Shown: positions 16,775 to 25,083, numbered from the stretch's first letter. The stretch is 29,296 nt of DNA from Saccharicrinis sp. UBA6048 (GCA_002429115.1 DIYS01000029.1:1-29296); one strand, 5' to 3'. Notes: generated by a model not told the origin, from the letters alone. Program-made: numbers and translations.

Positions 16775-19171
16775 CTACACCTCTGCTTTGCCTCCATAAT
16801 ACTCTGCAGAGTAATAGCCATAGCCCTTCTCTTTTAAGGATATATCATTGATTATAACCCCTAGTCCATTGATTTTCTCGTTGCTCAGATTTTCAATGGT
16901 ATGTGCTACATGGTCTTTGGATGAATAATTAGAGCGCACAATAAACAAATTACAATCCGAGTGCTGCATCAGTAATCTGGCATCCGCAACCAGTCCTACA
17001 GGTGGTGAATCAATGACAATGATGTCAAAATTGGCGCGCAGGTAATCGTATAGCTTATCAGTCAGACTACCCACTATCAATTCGCTTGGATTTGGTGGAA
17101 TCGGTCCGGCCGGAATGACACTAACATTTTCTTCATCGGTACTATAGATGATATCTTCAATACTACACTGATTAATAAAGAAGTTAGAAAGGCCTAATTT
17201 GCCGTGCAAGCCAAAAATGGCAGTCATCCGTGGTTTTCGCATATCAAAGCCAACCAATACTGTTTTCTTACCTGAGATGGCAAAGACAGAAGCTAGATTT
17301 TGAGCACAAAACGTTTTTCCCTCACCTGTATTCGAGCTCGTTAGCGTGATGACTTTCATCTCCTTAGATCCTGCCATAAATTTAATCTTGGTACGAATGG
17401 TGCGGAATGATTCACTGATAATCGAATGTGGCAACTCAGTTATCACATTTTCTATTCCATTCTTACAATGCACAACCATTCCAATCAAAGGAATATTTGG
17501 AACGAGGCTCTGTAGGTCATCCTTACTGCGAATTTTCGTATTTAGAAACTCTTTTAAGCCAATAAATGCTGCAGGTATCAATAAGGCAAGCATCAAACCT
17601 TTTTTATAATCACTGCTCTTGTTTGGTGACACAATAGAAGTCACAGATGCACTGTCAATAATCTCATTATCCGGCACATTACTGGCTTTGGTGATTTGTG
17701 TTTCGGAATGTTTTTGCAACAGGAAGGTATAAATCGCATCATTTAGTTTATAGGTACGATCGATTATTAAGTAGTCTTTTTCCAATTCAGGCAACTTCTC
17801 CATGTCAGCCAGGATGCTACCCAGCTCCTTGTTGATACGTTCCTTTTCCAGTTCAAAGTTTCGTAGCACCTGATTAATGGCTTTGTGCAACAGATCAACA
17901 GTTACTTCGATTTTATCCCGAAGTGTCATCACATACTGATTATTTTGCTGAGCTGCCCCACGCAACATTTCCAGTTCTTTTTGCAATTCAATTAGCTGAC
18001 TAACCAGTTCATTTACCAGGGTAACGTTTTCGCTATCTACTGCCGGAAGCATGAACTGCTCAAAGTCAACCGATGCATTAAGATTCTCTCTTAAATATTC
18101 GTAATAGCCAATGCGCATATTGATCATTTTCATCTCACTTTCCGACTCATAATACTTGTCAGCTAGTTTTTCTGAAAATTCAGTTGGTCCTAAAAAGCGA
18201 TTTGCCTTTCGATAAGATGATAGTCTGTTTTGAACTTTGTCCAGCGTATCGGAAATTGTTTCAAGTTGCGATTCGATAAATACAATCGAACGCGTTGCCA
18301 TATCGTTTTTACGATCCAGATTGTGCTCCAAAATGACTTCACAAAGTGTATCGAGAAATTTAACAATTTTCTGATGATTGGTACCTGTCGACGAAATAAA
18401 CAATATACTCGATCCTTCACTATATGGCTGAACTCCAAGTGTTGAGCGATATTCATTCGTTAATTGATTGTGCGACTTGAAAACAAAATGATAGGTCGCA
18501 CCAGGTGTCAATTGTATATTGTTCTTCTTAATGATTTTAAAAGAAAACTGATCTTCAGTAAGCCACTCATTGACATTAATTTCCTTTTCAAAATCAAATA
18601 CACCAACACTGCCGGCAAATTGTTCCGTTTTATAATTGTGAAGATTGCCACTTTCACACTGGATTTTTACTTTAACCCGATTGGCATCAATAAAATCCAC
18701 AAGAATTGGAACATCGATTAATTGCGGATGAATAGAGTCAAACTCAATTACAAATGGTGCCCGGTTGTACAATTCTGTATTCTTAAAACGACCTTGTTGA
18801 TAATAAGAAACACCAAAATCCAGACGATCAATTGTTTGCTTGATTAATCGTCTTGACCGTATAATGAAGCTTTGATTTTCAACACTTCTTACTTCGGGTG
18901 ACAAGCCAATGCCTTCCATCAGGTTGGCCTGAGCTAGTGGTTTTTGCTCGCTACTTTTGAGCAAAAGCGTGGCGGATGCTTTATAAACTGGAATGGTATA
19001 GCGGTGATAGAGAAATACTGTTCCCAGACACAATGGGAATGATATCACAAATAAATACCAGTTTCTGACCACTAACCTTATTAGTCGATTAATGTCAAAT
19101 AAATTATCAGGGCTAACTTTTCGGTCAGTATGAAAGTTTTCTACTGAATTTTTCGTTTCAGAATTATCCAT
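16775..19171 (-). CDS. Wzc-like polysaccharide co-polymerase with tyrosine autokinase domain (BY-kinase)
   Basis: A 798-aa inner-membrane protein controlling length and export of a surface polysaccharide. Order: TM1 (about 38-57), Wzz-type periplasmic domain, long coiled-coil region with GNVR-type segment (about 290-500), TM2 (about 524-540), then the cytoplasmic BY-kinase. The kinase has ESFRTIRTKI (587-596), Walker A SSNTGEGKT (612-620), Walker A' LVGFDMRKPR (639-648), Walker B IIVIDSPP (717-724), and a C-terminal tyrosine cluster GYGYYSAEYYGG (783-794) that is autophosphorylated in the family. The fused arrangement is the Gram-negative Wzc type. Wza/Wzx/Wzy genes are not in the window. It follows the dihydropyrimidinase-like gene by 46 bases on the same strand and meets the GT2 gene tail to tail. 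Confidence 0.95.
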   Translation of the reverse strand: MDNSETKNSVENFHTDRKVSPDNLFDINRLIRLVVRNWYLFVISFPLCLGTVFLYHRYTIPVYKASATLLLKSSEQKPLAQANLMEGIGLSPEVRSVENQSFIIRSRRLIKQTIDRLDFGVSYYQQGRFKNTELYNRAPFVIEFDSIHPQLIDVPILVDFIDANRVKVKIQCESGNLHNYKTEQFAGSVGVFDFEKEINVNEWLTEDQFSFKIIKKNNIQLTPGATYHFVFKSHNQLTNEYRSTLGVQPYSEGSSILFISSTGTNHQKIVKFLDTLCEVILEHNLDRKNDMATRSIVFIESQLETISDTLDKVQNRLSSYRKANRFLGPTEFSEKLADKYYESESEMKMINMRIGYYEYLRENLNASVDFEQFMLPAVDSENVTLVNELVSQLIELQKELEMLRGAAQQNNQYVMTLRDKIEVTVDLLHKAINQVLRNFELEKERINKELGSILADMEKLPELEKDYLIIDRTYKLNDAIYTFLLQKHSETQITKASNVPDNEIIDSASVTSIVSPNKSSDYKKGLMLALLIPAAFIGLKEFLNTKIRSKDDLQSLVPNIPLIGMVVHCKNGIENVITELPHSIISESFRTIRTKIKFMAGSKEMKVITLTSSNTGEGKTFCAQNLASVFAISGKKTVLVGFDMRKPRMTAIFGLHGKLGLSNFFINQCSIEDIIYSTDEENVSVIPAGPIPPNPSELIVGSLTDKLYDYLRANFDIIVIDSPPVGLVADARLLMQHSDCNLFIVRSNYSSKDHVAHTIENLSNEKINGLGVIINDISLKEKGYGYYSAEYYGGKAEV

Positions 19172-19190
19172 TAATTAAATTTTGGCTTGC

Positions 19191-19198
19191 CAAATATA
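19191..19198 (-). promoter_or_regulatory. Possible -7 element of the tyrosine kinase gene
   Basis: Minus-strand TATATTTG is an exact TAnnTTTG and ends 19 bases before the kinase ATG, the same position as in several other genes here. No -33 TTG is at the expected distance, so the gene may also rely on read-through from the upstream gene. Confidence 0.35.
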
Positions 19199-19217
19199 TA
19201 CATTTTAAGCTTTTCTT

Positions 19218-20537
19218 TTACCCTAGTGGACTTCTGTATATATAGCTTCCGAAAATTGTTTCGGTATTAAAATTTTCTCCGTTATACACCATACGACCTT
19301 TACTAAACAGGAACTCCACGCGTCCTTCAAGGGCAAACTGCTGCATATTCCAGTCAATTGTATTTGGGAAATAACAATACAGGCTTCTCTTATAGTCTGG
19401 ATTCCAGATTAGAATATCGGCATCGGCTCCCACCTTAAGCGTACCTTTTTTCGGGTAGATACCCATTAGTTTAGCGATTCTGGTTGAAGTAATCTCAACA
19501 AAATCCTGCATGGATAAATGCCCTTGTTTCACGCCTGCTGTAAATAATACGGATAAAAAGTTTTTAAGATGAATGAATTCATCCGGGCGATTGTCAACCT
19601 GACTATCTTTCATCACACCCTGACCGGAAAGATTAAGAAGTGGCCTGGATAAGATAAAGTTGTCCTTTAATAAAGATGTCCAGAAATCAGCTTCAGAAAT
19701 CAACTTTAGTTTCTTATCAACCTGTATGCCTGAGAAAATCCGTTCCTGATAAGAAGCAACCTTGTCAGAATTAGCTATATGGTATGGCAGATACAGTTCG
19801 GTATATATCAACTGGCTGTCGTAGCTCTGAATAAGCTCCAACTCTTCCCAAAAACAAACATTAAGAATGCATATTTGGCATGAGTTTTTGATCGCCAGCT
19901 CAATAACCTGTCTAAGGTTAAATAAATGCTTAAGAATACTTTCGTGATTAACAAAGTACATGCCTGCATCTGAAATATCTTCACTATCTGCCTTTAAATC
20001 AACCAAAATAGTCATGTCCTTTTCAGCAGCCAGAGTGAAACATTGTTCAATATCAACTGATTCAATGCCTTTTATTGGCCAGGTAAGATAAAACGTTGAA
20101 ATCCCTTCATGCGCATAAATATATTGCAGGATGGAATGATTAATCATCTCCCAGCCGTTAAGCGATAAATGAAAGCCATAATCCGCATTAATCTTATAGC
20201 TTTCCTTACGTTTATGAAGCAGCTCTTCATAAACATTAAAAGACAATTTAGGATGAAGTGGTTGCAAAACCGTGGTAGTACCGCACATTGTCTGCGCCTG
20301 ATTTAGACGCTTAATCACCTCACTGCCCTCATTGAATAAATCCGTAAAGGCAATATTTGCGTCAATGGCTCCGGGGATTACATATTTACCACCCGCATCA
20401 ATAACAGGTGTTTCCGGCTCCGGCCTTTTAATCGACTCCTCCACAGAGATTATTTTATTATTGCCAATCAGTAAATCCTTTGACACAAGTGTTCCATCAA
20501 CAACAATTTTTCCGTTTTTAATTAGAACATAGTCCAT
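19218..20537 (-). CDS. Dihydropyrimidinase/hydantoinase homologue lacking the metal-binding residues (likely pseudoenzyme)
   Basis: A 439-aa protein clearly of the dihydropyrimidinase/D-hydantoinase branch of amidohydrolases: start YVLIKNGKIVVDG, DAGGKYVIPGAID (47-59), and the C-terminal FVEITSTRIAKLMGIYPKKG (346-365) followed by VGADADILIWNP. The catalytic site is gone. From manual alignment: the HxH motif after PGxID is N61-I-A63; the His of the LVHAE strand is D180; the His of the VHVS strand is N226; and the TDH segment with the last metal Asp has no equivalent in the region around 291-305. Only the carboxylated-lysine position is kept (K156 in WPIKG). Length is slightly short (about 460 usual) but the frame is intact, with no stop or shift. 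It should not hydrolyse hydantoins or dihydropyrimidines; a structural or binding role, as in CRMP or non-catalytic PyrC, is inference. Own promoter at 20554-20585; the tyrosine kinase follows. Confidence 0.88.
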   Translation of the reverse strand: MDYVLIKNGKIVVDGTLVSKDLLIGNNKIISVEESIKRPEPETPVIDAGGKYVIPGAIDANIAFTDLFNEGSEVIKRLNQAQTMCGTTTVLQPLHPKLSFNVYEELLHKRKESYKINADYGFHLSLNGWEMINHSILQYIYAHEGISTFYLTWPIKGIESVDIEQCFTLAAEKDMTILVDLKADSEDISDAGMYFVNHESILKHLFNLRQVIELAIKNSCQICILNVCFWEELELIQSYDSQLIYTELYLPYHIANSDKVASYQERIFSGIQVDKKLKLISEADFWTSLLKDNFILSRPLLNLSGQGVMKDSQVDNRPDEFIHLKNFLSVLFTAGVKQGHLSMQDFVEITSTRIAKLMGIYPKKGTLKVGADADILIWNPDYKRSLYCYFPNTIDWNMQQFALEGRVEFLFSKGRMVYNGENFNTETIFGSYIYRSPLG

Positions 20538-20553
20538 GATGGTTCTTTTTGTT

Positions 20554-20585
20554 TAAAGATAGCCAATGCGATAATCTTTTGCAAT
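20554..20585 (-). promoter_or_regulatory. Promoter of the dihydropyrimidinase-like gene
   Basis: Minus strand: ATTG (20585-20582), 20-base spacer, TATCTTTA (20561-20554), one mismatch from TAnnTTTG. The -7 element ends 16 bases before the ATG, so the leader would be about 10 bases. Confidence 0.5.
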
Positions 20586-20987
20586 TCAACTATCTGCGGC
20601 GACATGTAGAGCTCAACACCAGACACTAATTCCATGCAAAATGGATATTATTAGAATATCTATGCGTCAACAGGATTATCTTTAAAATCTCACCGTTCGA
20701 TATCGTACATGAAACTGTACAAATACGAACAAGAAAAAATATACCTAAATATTACCATCACTAAGCTTCTATCTTGTATATCTGAAATTTACAGTTTATG
20801 GTATGGGCTTTGAAACATGCTCGTCGATTGTAACGACAATTCAAAATACGTAATGCTAATAGCGCAAAGCATACACAATTATTTTTTTGTCTGAAACCGA
20901 AGATATCCAACACTCAGAAGAAAATGGCAATTTCTTTAAACACTTACTGCAGAATAGTATTTTCCAGAATCTTCATTAAAAATTCAG

Positions 20988-21104
20988 GCGATCGTCTAAG
21001 AGAATTTGTCCGACACGGTTTCTAGTGTTTTGGCGATAAAGGAGCAACTTCTCTTCAGACATGGAGGCTGTAACCCAACCCAAAGAGTTCAGCCTCTTTT
21101 TTTT
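20988..21104 (+). ncRNA. Candidate small structured RNA with its own terminator
   Basis: An 11-bp closing helix pairs GTCTAAGAGAA (20994-21004) with TTCTCTTCAGAC (21049-21060), with one bulged C. Inside it, CCGACAC (21010-21016) can pair with GTGTTTTGG (21025-21033) with a two-base bulge. Directly after comes a terminator (GAGGCTG/CAGCCTC, T8) ending at 21104. The downstream gene has its own promoter after the terminator, so a free-standing small RNA is favoured over a riboswitch for that gene. The 5' end is uncertain: a poor -7-like TATTTTCC at 20958 would give a transcript of about 130 bases. I do not recognise the family; it shows no SRP RNA, tmRNA or RNase P signature. Confidence 0.4.
21064..21104 (+). 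terminator. Rho-independent terminator of the candidate small RNA
   Basis: GAGGCTG (21064-21070) pairs perfectly with CAGCCTC (21090-21096) over a 19-base loop, followed by eight T residues (21097-21104). There is no T tract on the opposite strand's exit side, so the terminator works on the plus strand, yet no protein gene precedes it on that strand for more than 4 kb. Confidence 0.75.
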
Positions 21105-21154
21105 AAAAAAATTTCCCACATCAAACATTCTGTTAATAACTAAAGACAGAAAGC

Positions 21155-21185
21155 ATTGTCGATCCTCGTAAAAATGATATTTTTG
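21155..21185 (+). promoter_or_regulatory. Promoter of the TPR-popT-aroE operon
   Basis: ATTG (21155-21158), 19-base spacer, TATTTTTG (21178-21185), an exact TAnnTTTG. It ends 19 bases before the ATG at 21205, predicting a leader of about 13 bases. Confidence 0.6.
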
Positions 21186-21204
21186 TAGCATAAATTAGAA
21201 TAAT

Positions 21205-22617
21205 ATGCAGGAGTTCTTGCACGCAAGTCATGATGACACAACGCAAGCAGTAGAGCGGTTTGAGCAGATGATCAGCACAGATAAGATAGTTTATTTTGAT
21301 GTGCATCAGATTGAGAGTATTTATGACTTCTACATGGATAAGGCTTTGCTGGATCAGGCAAAAAGAATCATTGAAATTGGTATATCGCAGCATCCTGATA
21401 GTTCAGGGCTTGTTGTAAAAAAAGCCACGGTTTTATCAGAAGAGGGGCAGTTAGACGAAGCTTTTGCCTTGCTAATGAACATCATTCCTTTGGAAAGCAA
21501 AAACGTTGATGTGTATTTGACACTTGGGTGGATAATGCTTCAGAAGTCAGAATTCAAATCTGCTTTAAAGTATTATGAAAAGGCAAGTCTTATAGCTGAT
21601 AATGAAGAGGATGTTCTATTGGATATTGCTTATAACTTATCGCAATTTGAACTCTTTAACGATACGATTCCATTCTTAAAACAGTTATTAGCAAAGAATC
21701 CTACGAATGAAAATGCTTTGTTCGAATTGGCCTTTTCGTTGGATAAAATATTAGAATACGACCAAAGTATTGCAATCTATGAAAAATTGCTAAATATAAA
21801 TCCCTTCTCCGAAAATGGATGGTACAATATAGGCATCGTCTACAACAAAACCGGGGATTACATCAATGCCAGTAAAGCGTATGATTTTGCTATTTCGATA
21901 AATCCAGATCATAGCGAAGCGTATTTTAATAAGGGTAATTGTTTGGTTCAGAATGGATACATTAAAGAAGCGCTCGACAGTTATCTCGAATATATATCGT
22001 TAACTCAAGACAAGTCCCTCACCTATCAATACATTGCCGATTGCTGGGAGCAATTAGGCGATTATGAAATGGCGATACGGTTTTATCAATTGGTTATTAA
22101 AGATACGCCGCAAAATCCGGATGCATGGTATGGCTTAGGCACCTCCTTAATAGAAATGAAACAGTACCAAAACGGCTTGCAATCAATTGATCAGGCCATT
22201 AGCATCAATCCGGTCAATGCGGACTATTGGTTTGCACATGCAAGAGGTTTATTTGAAGTTGATCAACCGGCAGATGCAGTGCGAAGCCTGGAAAATGGCT
22301 TAAATATTGATCCGGATGAAGTAACCGGTTGGTTTGAGTTAATCAAACTAAAGATGTCGATAGAAAAGGAATTTGACGTTATCGAATTTTTAGAAGAGGT
22401 TAAAAAACGCTACAACGAAAGCCCTGCTGTTTTATATACAATGGCATTGGTTAATTTTCAGCTACTTGACAATAGTGAGATGGCATTAGTGCATCTTACG
22501 AAGGCATTATCTTTAAATACTGAAATGCTCAACACGATAAAGGAGGATTACGATGACCTCTATTCAAGTACAGCATTCCAAAATCTTCTAAATACAGCTC
22601 AATCAAGAACTGCTTAA
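21205..22617 (+). CDS. Cytoplasmic tetratricopeptide-repeat protein
   Basis: A 470-aa protein made almost wholly of about ten 34-residue TPR units, without signal peptide or membrane helix. Clear repeats: VDVYLTLGWIMLQKSEFKSA, ENALFELAFSLDKILEYDQS, ENGWYNIGIVYNKTGDYINA, SEAYFNKGNCLVQNGYIKEA, PDAWYGLGTSLIEMKQYQNG, each followed by an AIxINP-type turn. These bind partner proteins; no enzyme motif is seen. It is the first gene of an operon with the DUF368 translocase (7 bases downstream) and aroE, so a link to envelope precursor supply is possible but unproven. Confidence 0.88.
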   Translation: MQEFLHASHDDTTQAVERFEQMISTDKIVYFDVHQIESIYDFYMDKALLDQAKRIIEIGISQHPDSSGLVVKKATVLSEEGQLDEAFALLMNIIPLESKNVDVYLTLGWIMLQKSEFKSALKYYEKASLIADNEEDVLLDIAYNLSQFELFNDTIPFLKQLLAKNPTNENALFELAFSLDKILEYDQSIAIYEKLLNINPFSENGWYNIGIVYNKTGDYINASKAYDFAISINPDHSEAYFNKGNCLVQNGYIKEALDSYLEYISLTQDKSLTYQYIADCWEQLGDYEMAIRFYQLVIKDTPQNPDAWYGLGTSLIEMKQYQNGLQSIDQAISINPVNADYWFAHARGLFEVDQPADAVRSLENGLNIDPDEVTGWFELIKLKMSIEKEFDVIEFLEEVKKRYNESPAVLYTMALVNFQLLDNSEMALVHLTKALSLNTEMLNTIKEDYDDLYSSTAFQNLLNTAQSRTA

Positions 22618-22624
22618 TTATATT

Positions 22625-23536
22625 ATGAGTAAACACATCACTTTTTACATCCAAACGGTTTTAAAAGGAGCTGCCATGGGTGCAGCCAATGTAATACCAG
22701 GCGTATCCGGGGGAACAATTGCTTTGATCACCGGTATCTTCGAACGTTTAATTAATGCTATTAAATCGTTTAACGGAAAGGCAATTCAATTACTTCTCAA
22801 AGGCAAAATCAAAGATTTTATCAAGCATATTGATCTCGGGTTTCTTATCGCACTATTCACCGGAATTGGGATGGCAGTAGTTAGTCTCGCCAAATTATTC
22901 GAGTACCTTTTTGAAAATTATCCAATATATATCTGGGCTTTTTTCTTTGGTTTGGTATTGGCATCAATATATTTTGTGGGGAAAACAGTGGGTAAATGGT
23001 CAGCATCTTCAATTATTAGTTTAATTGCTGGTACTGCAATCGCATTGTCAATATCCATTTTAACACCAGCTTCTGAAAACGACTCTTTTACTTATCTGAT
23101 TTTGTGTGGTGTAGTGGCCATTTGTAGTATGATACTGCCAGGCTTATCCGGGTCGTTTGTATTGATTTTACTTGGCAACTATCAATTGGTGATGATTGAT
23201 GCGATTAATAATATTTCTATAGCCATACTGCTCCCGGTTGGTTTAGGTGCCGGTGTTGGGCTTATTGCTTTTTCGCACTTTTTATCGTGGCTATTAAAAA
23301 AGTATCATAATCAAACGATTGCCCTTTTGACTGGGTTTATAGCTGGCTCTTTAGGCATTCTATGGCCCTGGAAACATGAATTGACTCAACAATTTGGCGA
23401 TAAAATAAAAACAGTTGGTTATGATTATTTCGTGCCAGAACTTAATACTGAGTTTTATTTCGCACTCGTTTTTATTATTTTGGGTATAGCAAGCATTGTA
23501 TTAACAGAGTTTTTGGCTTCGGATAAACAAAAATAA
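22625..23536 (+). CDS. popT: DUF368 polytopic membrane protein, PopT-type undecaprenyl-phosphate translocase
   Basis: A 303-aa inner-membrane protein with about eight or more hydrophobic helices. The family's paired re-entrant motifs are both present: GAANVIPGVSGGTIALITGI (19-38) and CSMILPGLSGSFVLILLGNY (167-186), an inverted internal duplication. DUF368 proteins (PopT), like DedA proteins (UptA), have been identified as translocases returning undecaprenyl phosphate to the cytoplasmic face for reuse in peptidoglycan and surface-glycan synthesis. Function here is from family knowledge. It sits between a TPR protein and aroE, with 7 and 2 base gaps, so the three are one transcript. The symbol is by family and not from close similarity to a tested protein. 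Confidence 0.88.
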   Translation: MSKHITFYIQTVLKGAAMGAANVIPGVSGGTIALITGIFERLINAIKSFNGKAIQLLLKGKIKDFIKHIDLGFLIALFTGIGMAVVSLAKLFEYLFENYPIYIWAFFFGLVLASIYFVGKTVGKWSASSIISLIAGTAIALSISILTPASENDSFTYLILCGVVAICSMILPGLSGSFVLILLGNYQLVMIDAINNISIAILLPVGLGAGVGLIAFSHFLSWLLKKYHNQTIALLTGFIAGSLGILWPWKHELTQQFGDKIKTVGYDYFVPELNTEFYFALVFIILGIASIVLTEFLASDKQK

Positions 23537-23538
23537 TT

Positions 23539-24282
23539 ATGAGAACATTTGGTTTGGTAGGCTTTCCATTAGCTCAATCATTTTCACAGAAATATTTTAC
23601 AAATAAGTTCAAAGAAGAAAATATTGATGCACGATTTCTCAATTTTGAGATGGAGAATATCAATGAGTTACCTGAGGTTTTAAGTCATCATCCTTATATA
23701 GCCGGATTTAGTGTTACAATTCCTCATAAGGAAGCGATTTTAGATTATTTGAACGATATTGATTCTTCAGCAAAAGCCATTGGTGCTACAAATGCTGTGA
23801 AAGTGACATGGCATAATAAAAAACCTTACCTGAAGGGCTATAATACAGATCTGATTGGTTTTAGCGCATCCATAGAACCACTTTTAAAAGCGAACCATAA
23901 AAAAGCACTGATACTAGGCACTGGTGGTGCGGCAAAAGCGGTTGCACAAGCCTTTAAACTAATGGGCATAGCCTGTAAATATGTTTCACGAAGTCCTCAA
24001 TCAAATGATGATCTGAGTTATCAAGACATTGATAAGAGTATTATCAATGAATATCACGTCCTGGTTAACTGTACGCCTTTAGGTATGTTTCCTAATGTGA
24101 ATGCTTGTCCTGATTTGCCTTACGAGCTGCTTGGCAGCAGTCATTTGCTTTACGATTTGACCTACAATCCAGAGGTTACCTTATTTATGAAAAAAGGATT
24201 AGATCAAGGAGCTCAAGTAAAGAACGGACTTGATATGTTGCACCTTCAGGCCGAAGCTGCCTGGGAAATCTGGAATGAATAA
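23539..24282 (+). CDS. aroE: Shikimate dehydrogenase
   Basis: Reduces 3-dehydroshikimate to shikimate with NADPH in the aromatic amino acid and chorismate pathway. 247 aa, somewhat shorter than E. coli AroE (272), as usual in Bacteroidota. Substrate site: GFPLAQSFSQ (8-17), catalytic K64 in SVTIPHKEAI (58-67), GATNAV (82-87), D104 in GYNTDLIGF (100-108). Cofactor site: LGTGGAAKAV (126-135). C-terminal NGLDMLHLQAEAAWEIW is typical. It ends the operon, and its stop lies 1 base from the stop of the convergent truA, with no terminator between. Confidence 0.95.
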   Translation: MRTFGLVGFPLAQSFSQKYFTNKFKEENIDARFLNFEMENINELPEVLSHHPYIAGFSVTIPHKEAILDYLNDIDSSAKAIGATNAVKVTWHNKKPYLKGYNTDLIGFSASIEPLLKANHKKALILGTGGAAKAVAQAFKLMGIACKYVSRSPQSNDDLSYQDIDKSIINEYHVLVNCTPLGMFPNVNACPDLPYELLGSSHLLYDLTYNPEVTLFMKKGLDQGAQVKNGLDMLHLQAEAAWEIWNE

Positions 24283-24283
24283 T

Positions 24284-25063
24284 CTACAGAGTAAACGGGG
24301 CTTTGCTTGTCACCATTGGTGTAAATAATTCCGTAGGATATTCTACATCAACTAAAAATAAAGCTTGTCCGGGAACGGATGTGCCGGCAGCTCCCCGGTT
24401 TTTATCTTCAATAATTTGCCTGAACTGGTCAATATTTATTTTACCTCGCCCTACCTCTAAAAGCGTTCCTACAATGGCGCGCACCATGTTTCGCAAAAAG
24501 CGATCGGCTTTAATAACAAATACAGCTCCATTATCCTGTTTTATCCACTGCGCTTTTAGTATTTGGCAATTATTTGTTTTGGTATCCGTATGAAGCTTAC
24601 TAAAGCTGGTAAAGTCTTTATAATCGAACAATGCTTTAGCCGCTTCATTCATATTATCAATATCAAAATCGTAAAAAGGCCGATACGAGAAATCTTTCAT
24701 AAACGGAGATTTTACTGATTTTAGATAGTAATAATAGGTTCTTGAAATGGCACTGAAACGACTATGCAATTCGCCATCTACTTCCTGTGCCGAATACACA
24801 ACAATATCATTACCAATAATCCGGTTCATCTTAAAAACTAGTCGCTCAGTATCTATTGGCTCATCGATATCAAAATGCGCCACAAAATACGATGCATGAA
24901 CCCCAGTGTCTGTTCTGCCACATCCAACAACATTAATCTGCTTCCTGAGGGCTTTGTGCAAAGCATCGTTTAGAACCTCTTGCACCGAAAGGGCATTTGG
25001 CTGAATCTGCCAGCCATGATATTTCAAGCCGTTATAAGCCAGCTCCAGGAAGTATCTTCTCAT
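24284..25063 (-). CDS. truA: tRNA pseudouridine(38-40) synthase TruA
   Basis: Isomerises uridines 38-40 of the anticodon arm to pseudouridine. Start set at 25063 (MRRYFLELAYNGLKYHGWQI), where family homology begins; the frame extends 14 codons further upstream but into the promoter. 259 aa. The catalytic aspartate D52 lies in GCGRTDTGVHA (48-58). Other family motifs: RYFLELAYNG, FSAISRTYYYYL, FLRNMVRAIVGTLLEVG and AAGTSVPGQALFLVDVEYP near the end. Complete and intact. A TATCTTTG -7 element lies 20 bases upstream. Confidence 0.96.
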   Translation of the reverse strand: MRRYFLELAYNGLKYHGWQIQPNALSVQEVLNDALHKALRKQINVVGCGRTDTGVHASYFVAHFDIDEPIDTERLVFKMNRIIGNDIVVYSAQEVDGELHSRFSAISRTYYYYLKSVKSPFMKDFSYRPFYDFDIDNMNEAAKALFDYKDFTSFSKLHTDTKTNNCQILKAQWIKQDNGAVFVIKADRFLRNMVRAIVGTLLEVGRGKINIDQFRQIIEDKNRGAAGTSVPGQALFLVDVEYPTELFTPMVTSKAPFTL

Positions 25064-25083
25064 TATTAAAAAATTTACGTGTG

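Larger units (their letters stand above)
20538..21204. other. 667-base intergenic region without a protein gene
   Basis: Divergent region between the dihydropyrimidinase-like gene and the TPR-popT-aroE operon. No open frame with a plausible start and composition is seen. It holds, left to right: the minus-strand promoter at 20554-20585; an AT-rich stretch to about 20810 in which I see nothing; small inverted repeats near 20830-20870 (ATTGT-AACG-ACAAT and GTAATGCT/AGCATAC) followed by a T run at about 20880; the candidate structured RNA with terminator (20988-21104); and the plus-strand promoter at 21155-21185. Confidence 0.7.

Noticed and set aside
21061..21174. Plus-strand frame of 37 codons starting MEAVTQPKEF inside the candidate RNA
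   Set aside because: It runs through the terminator stem and T tract; no ribosome binding site at the right distance and composition like noncoding DNA.
20976..21393. Minus-strand open frames of 71 and 86 codons over the RNA and the start of the TPR gene
   Set aside because: They lie antisense to the terminator, promoter and coding region of the TPR gene, with no family likeness and no ribosome binding site.
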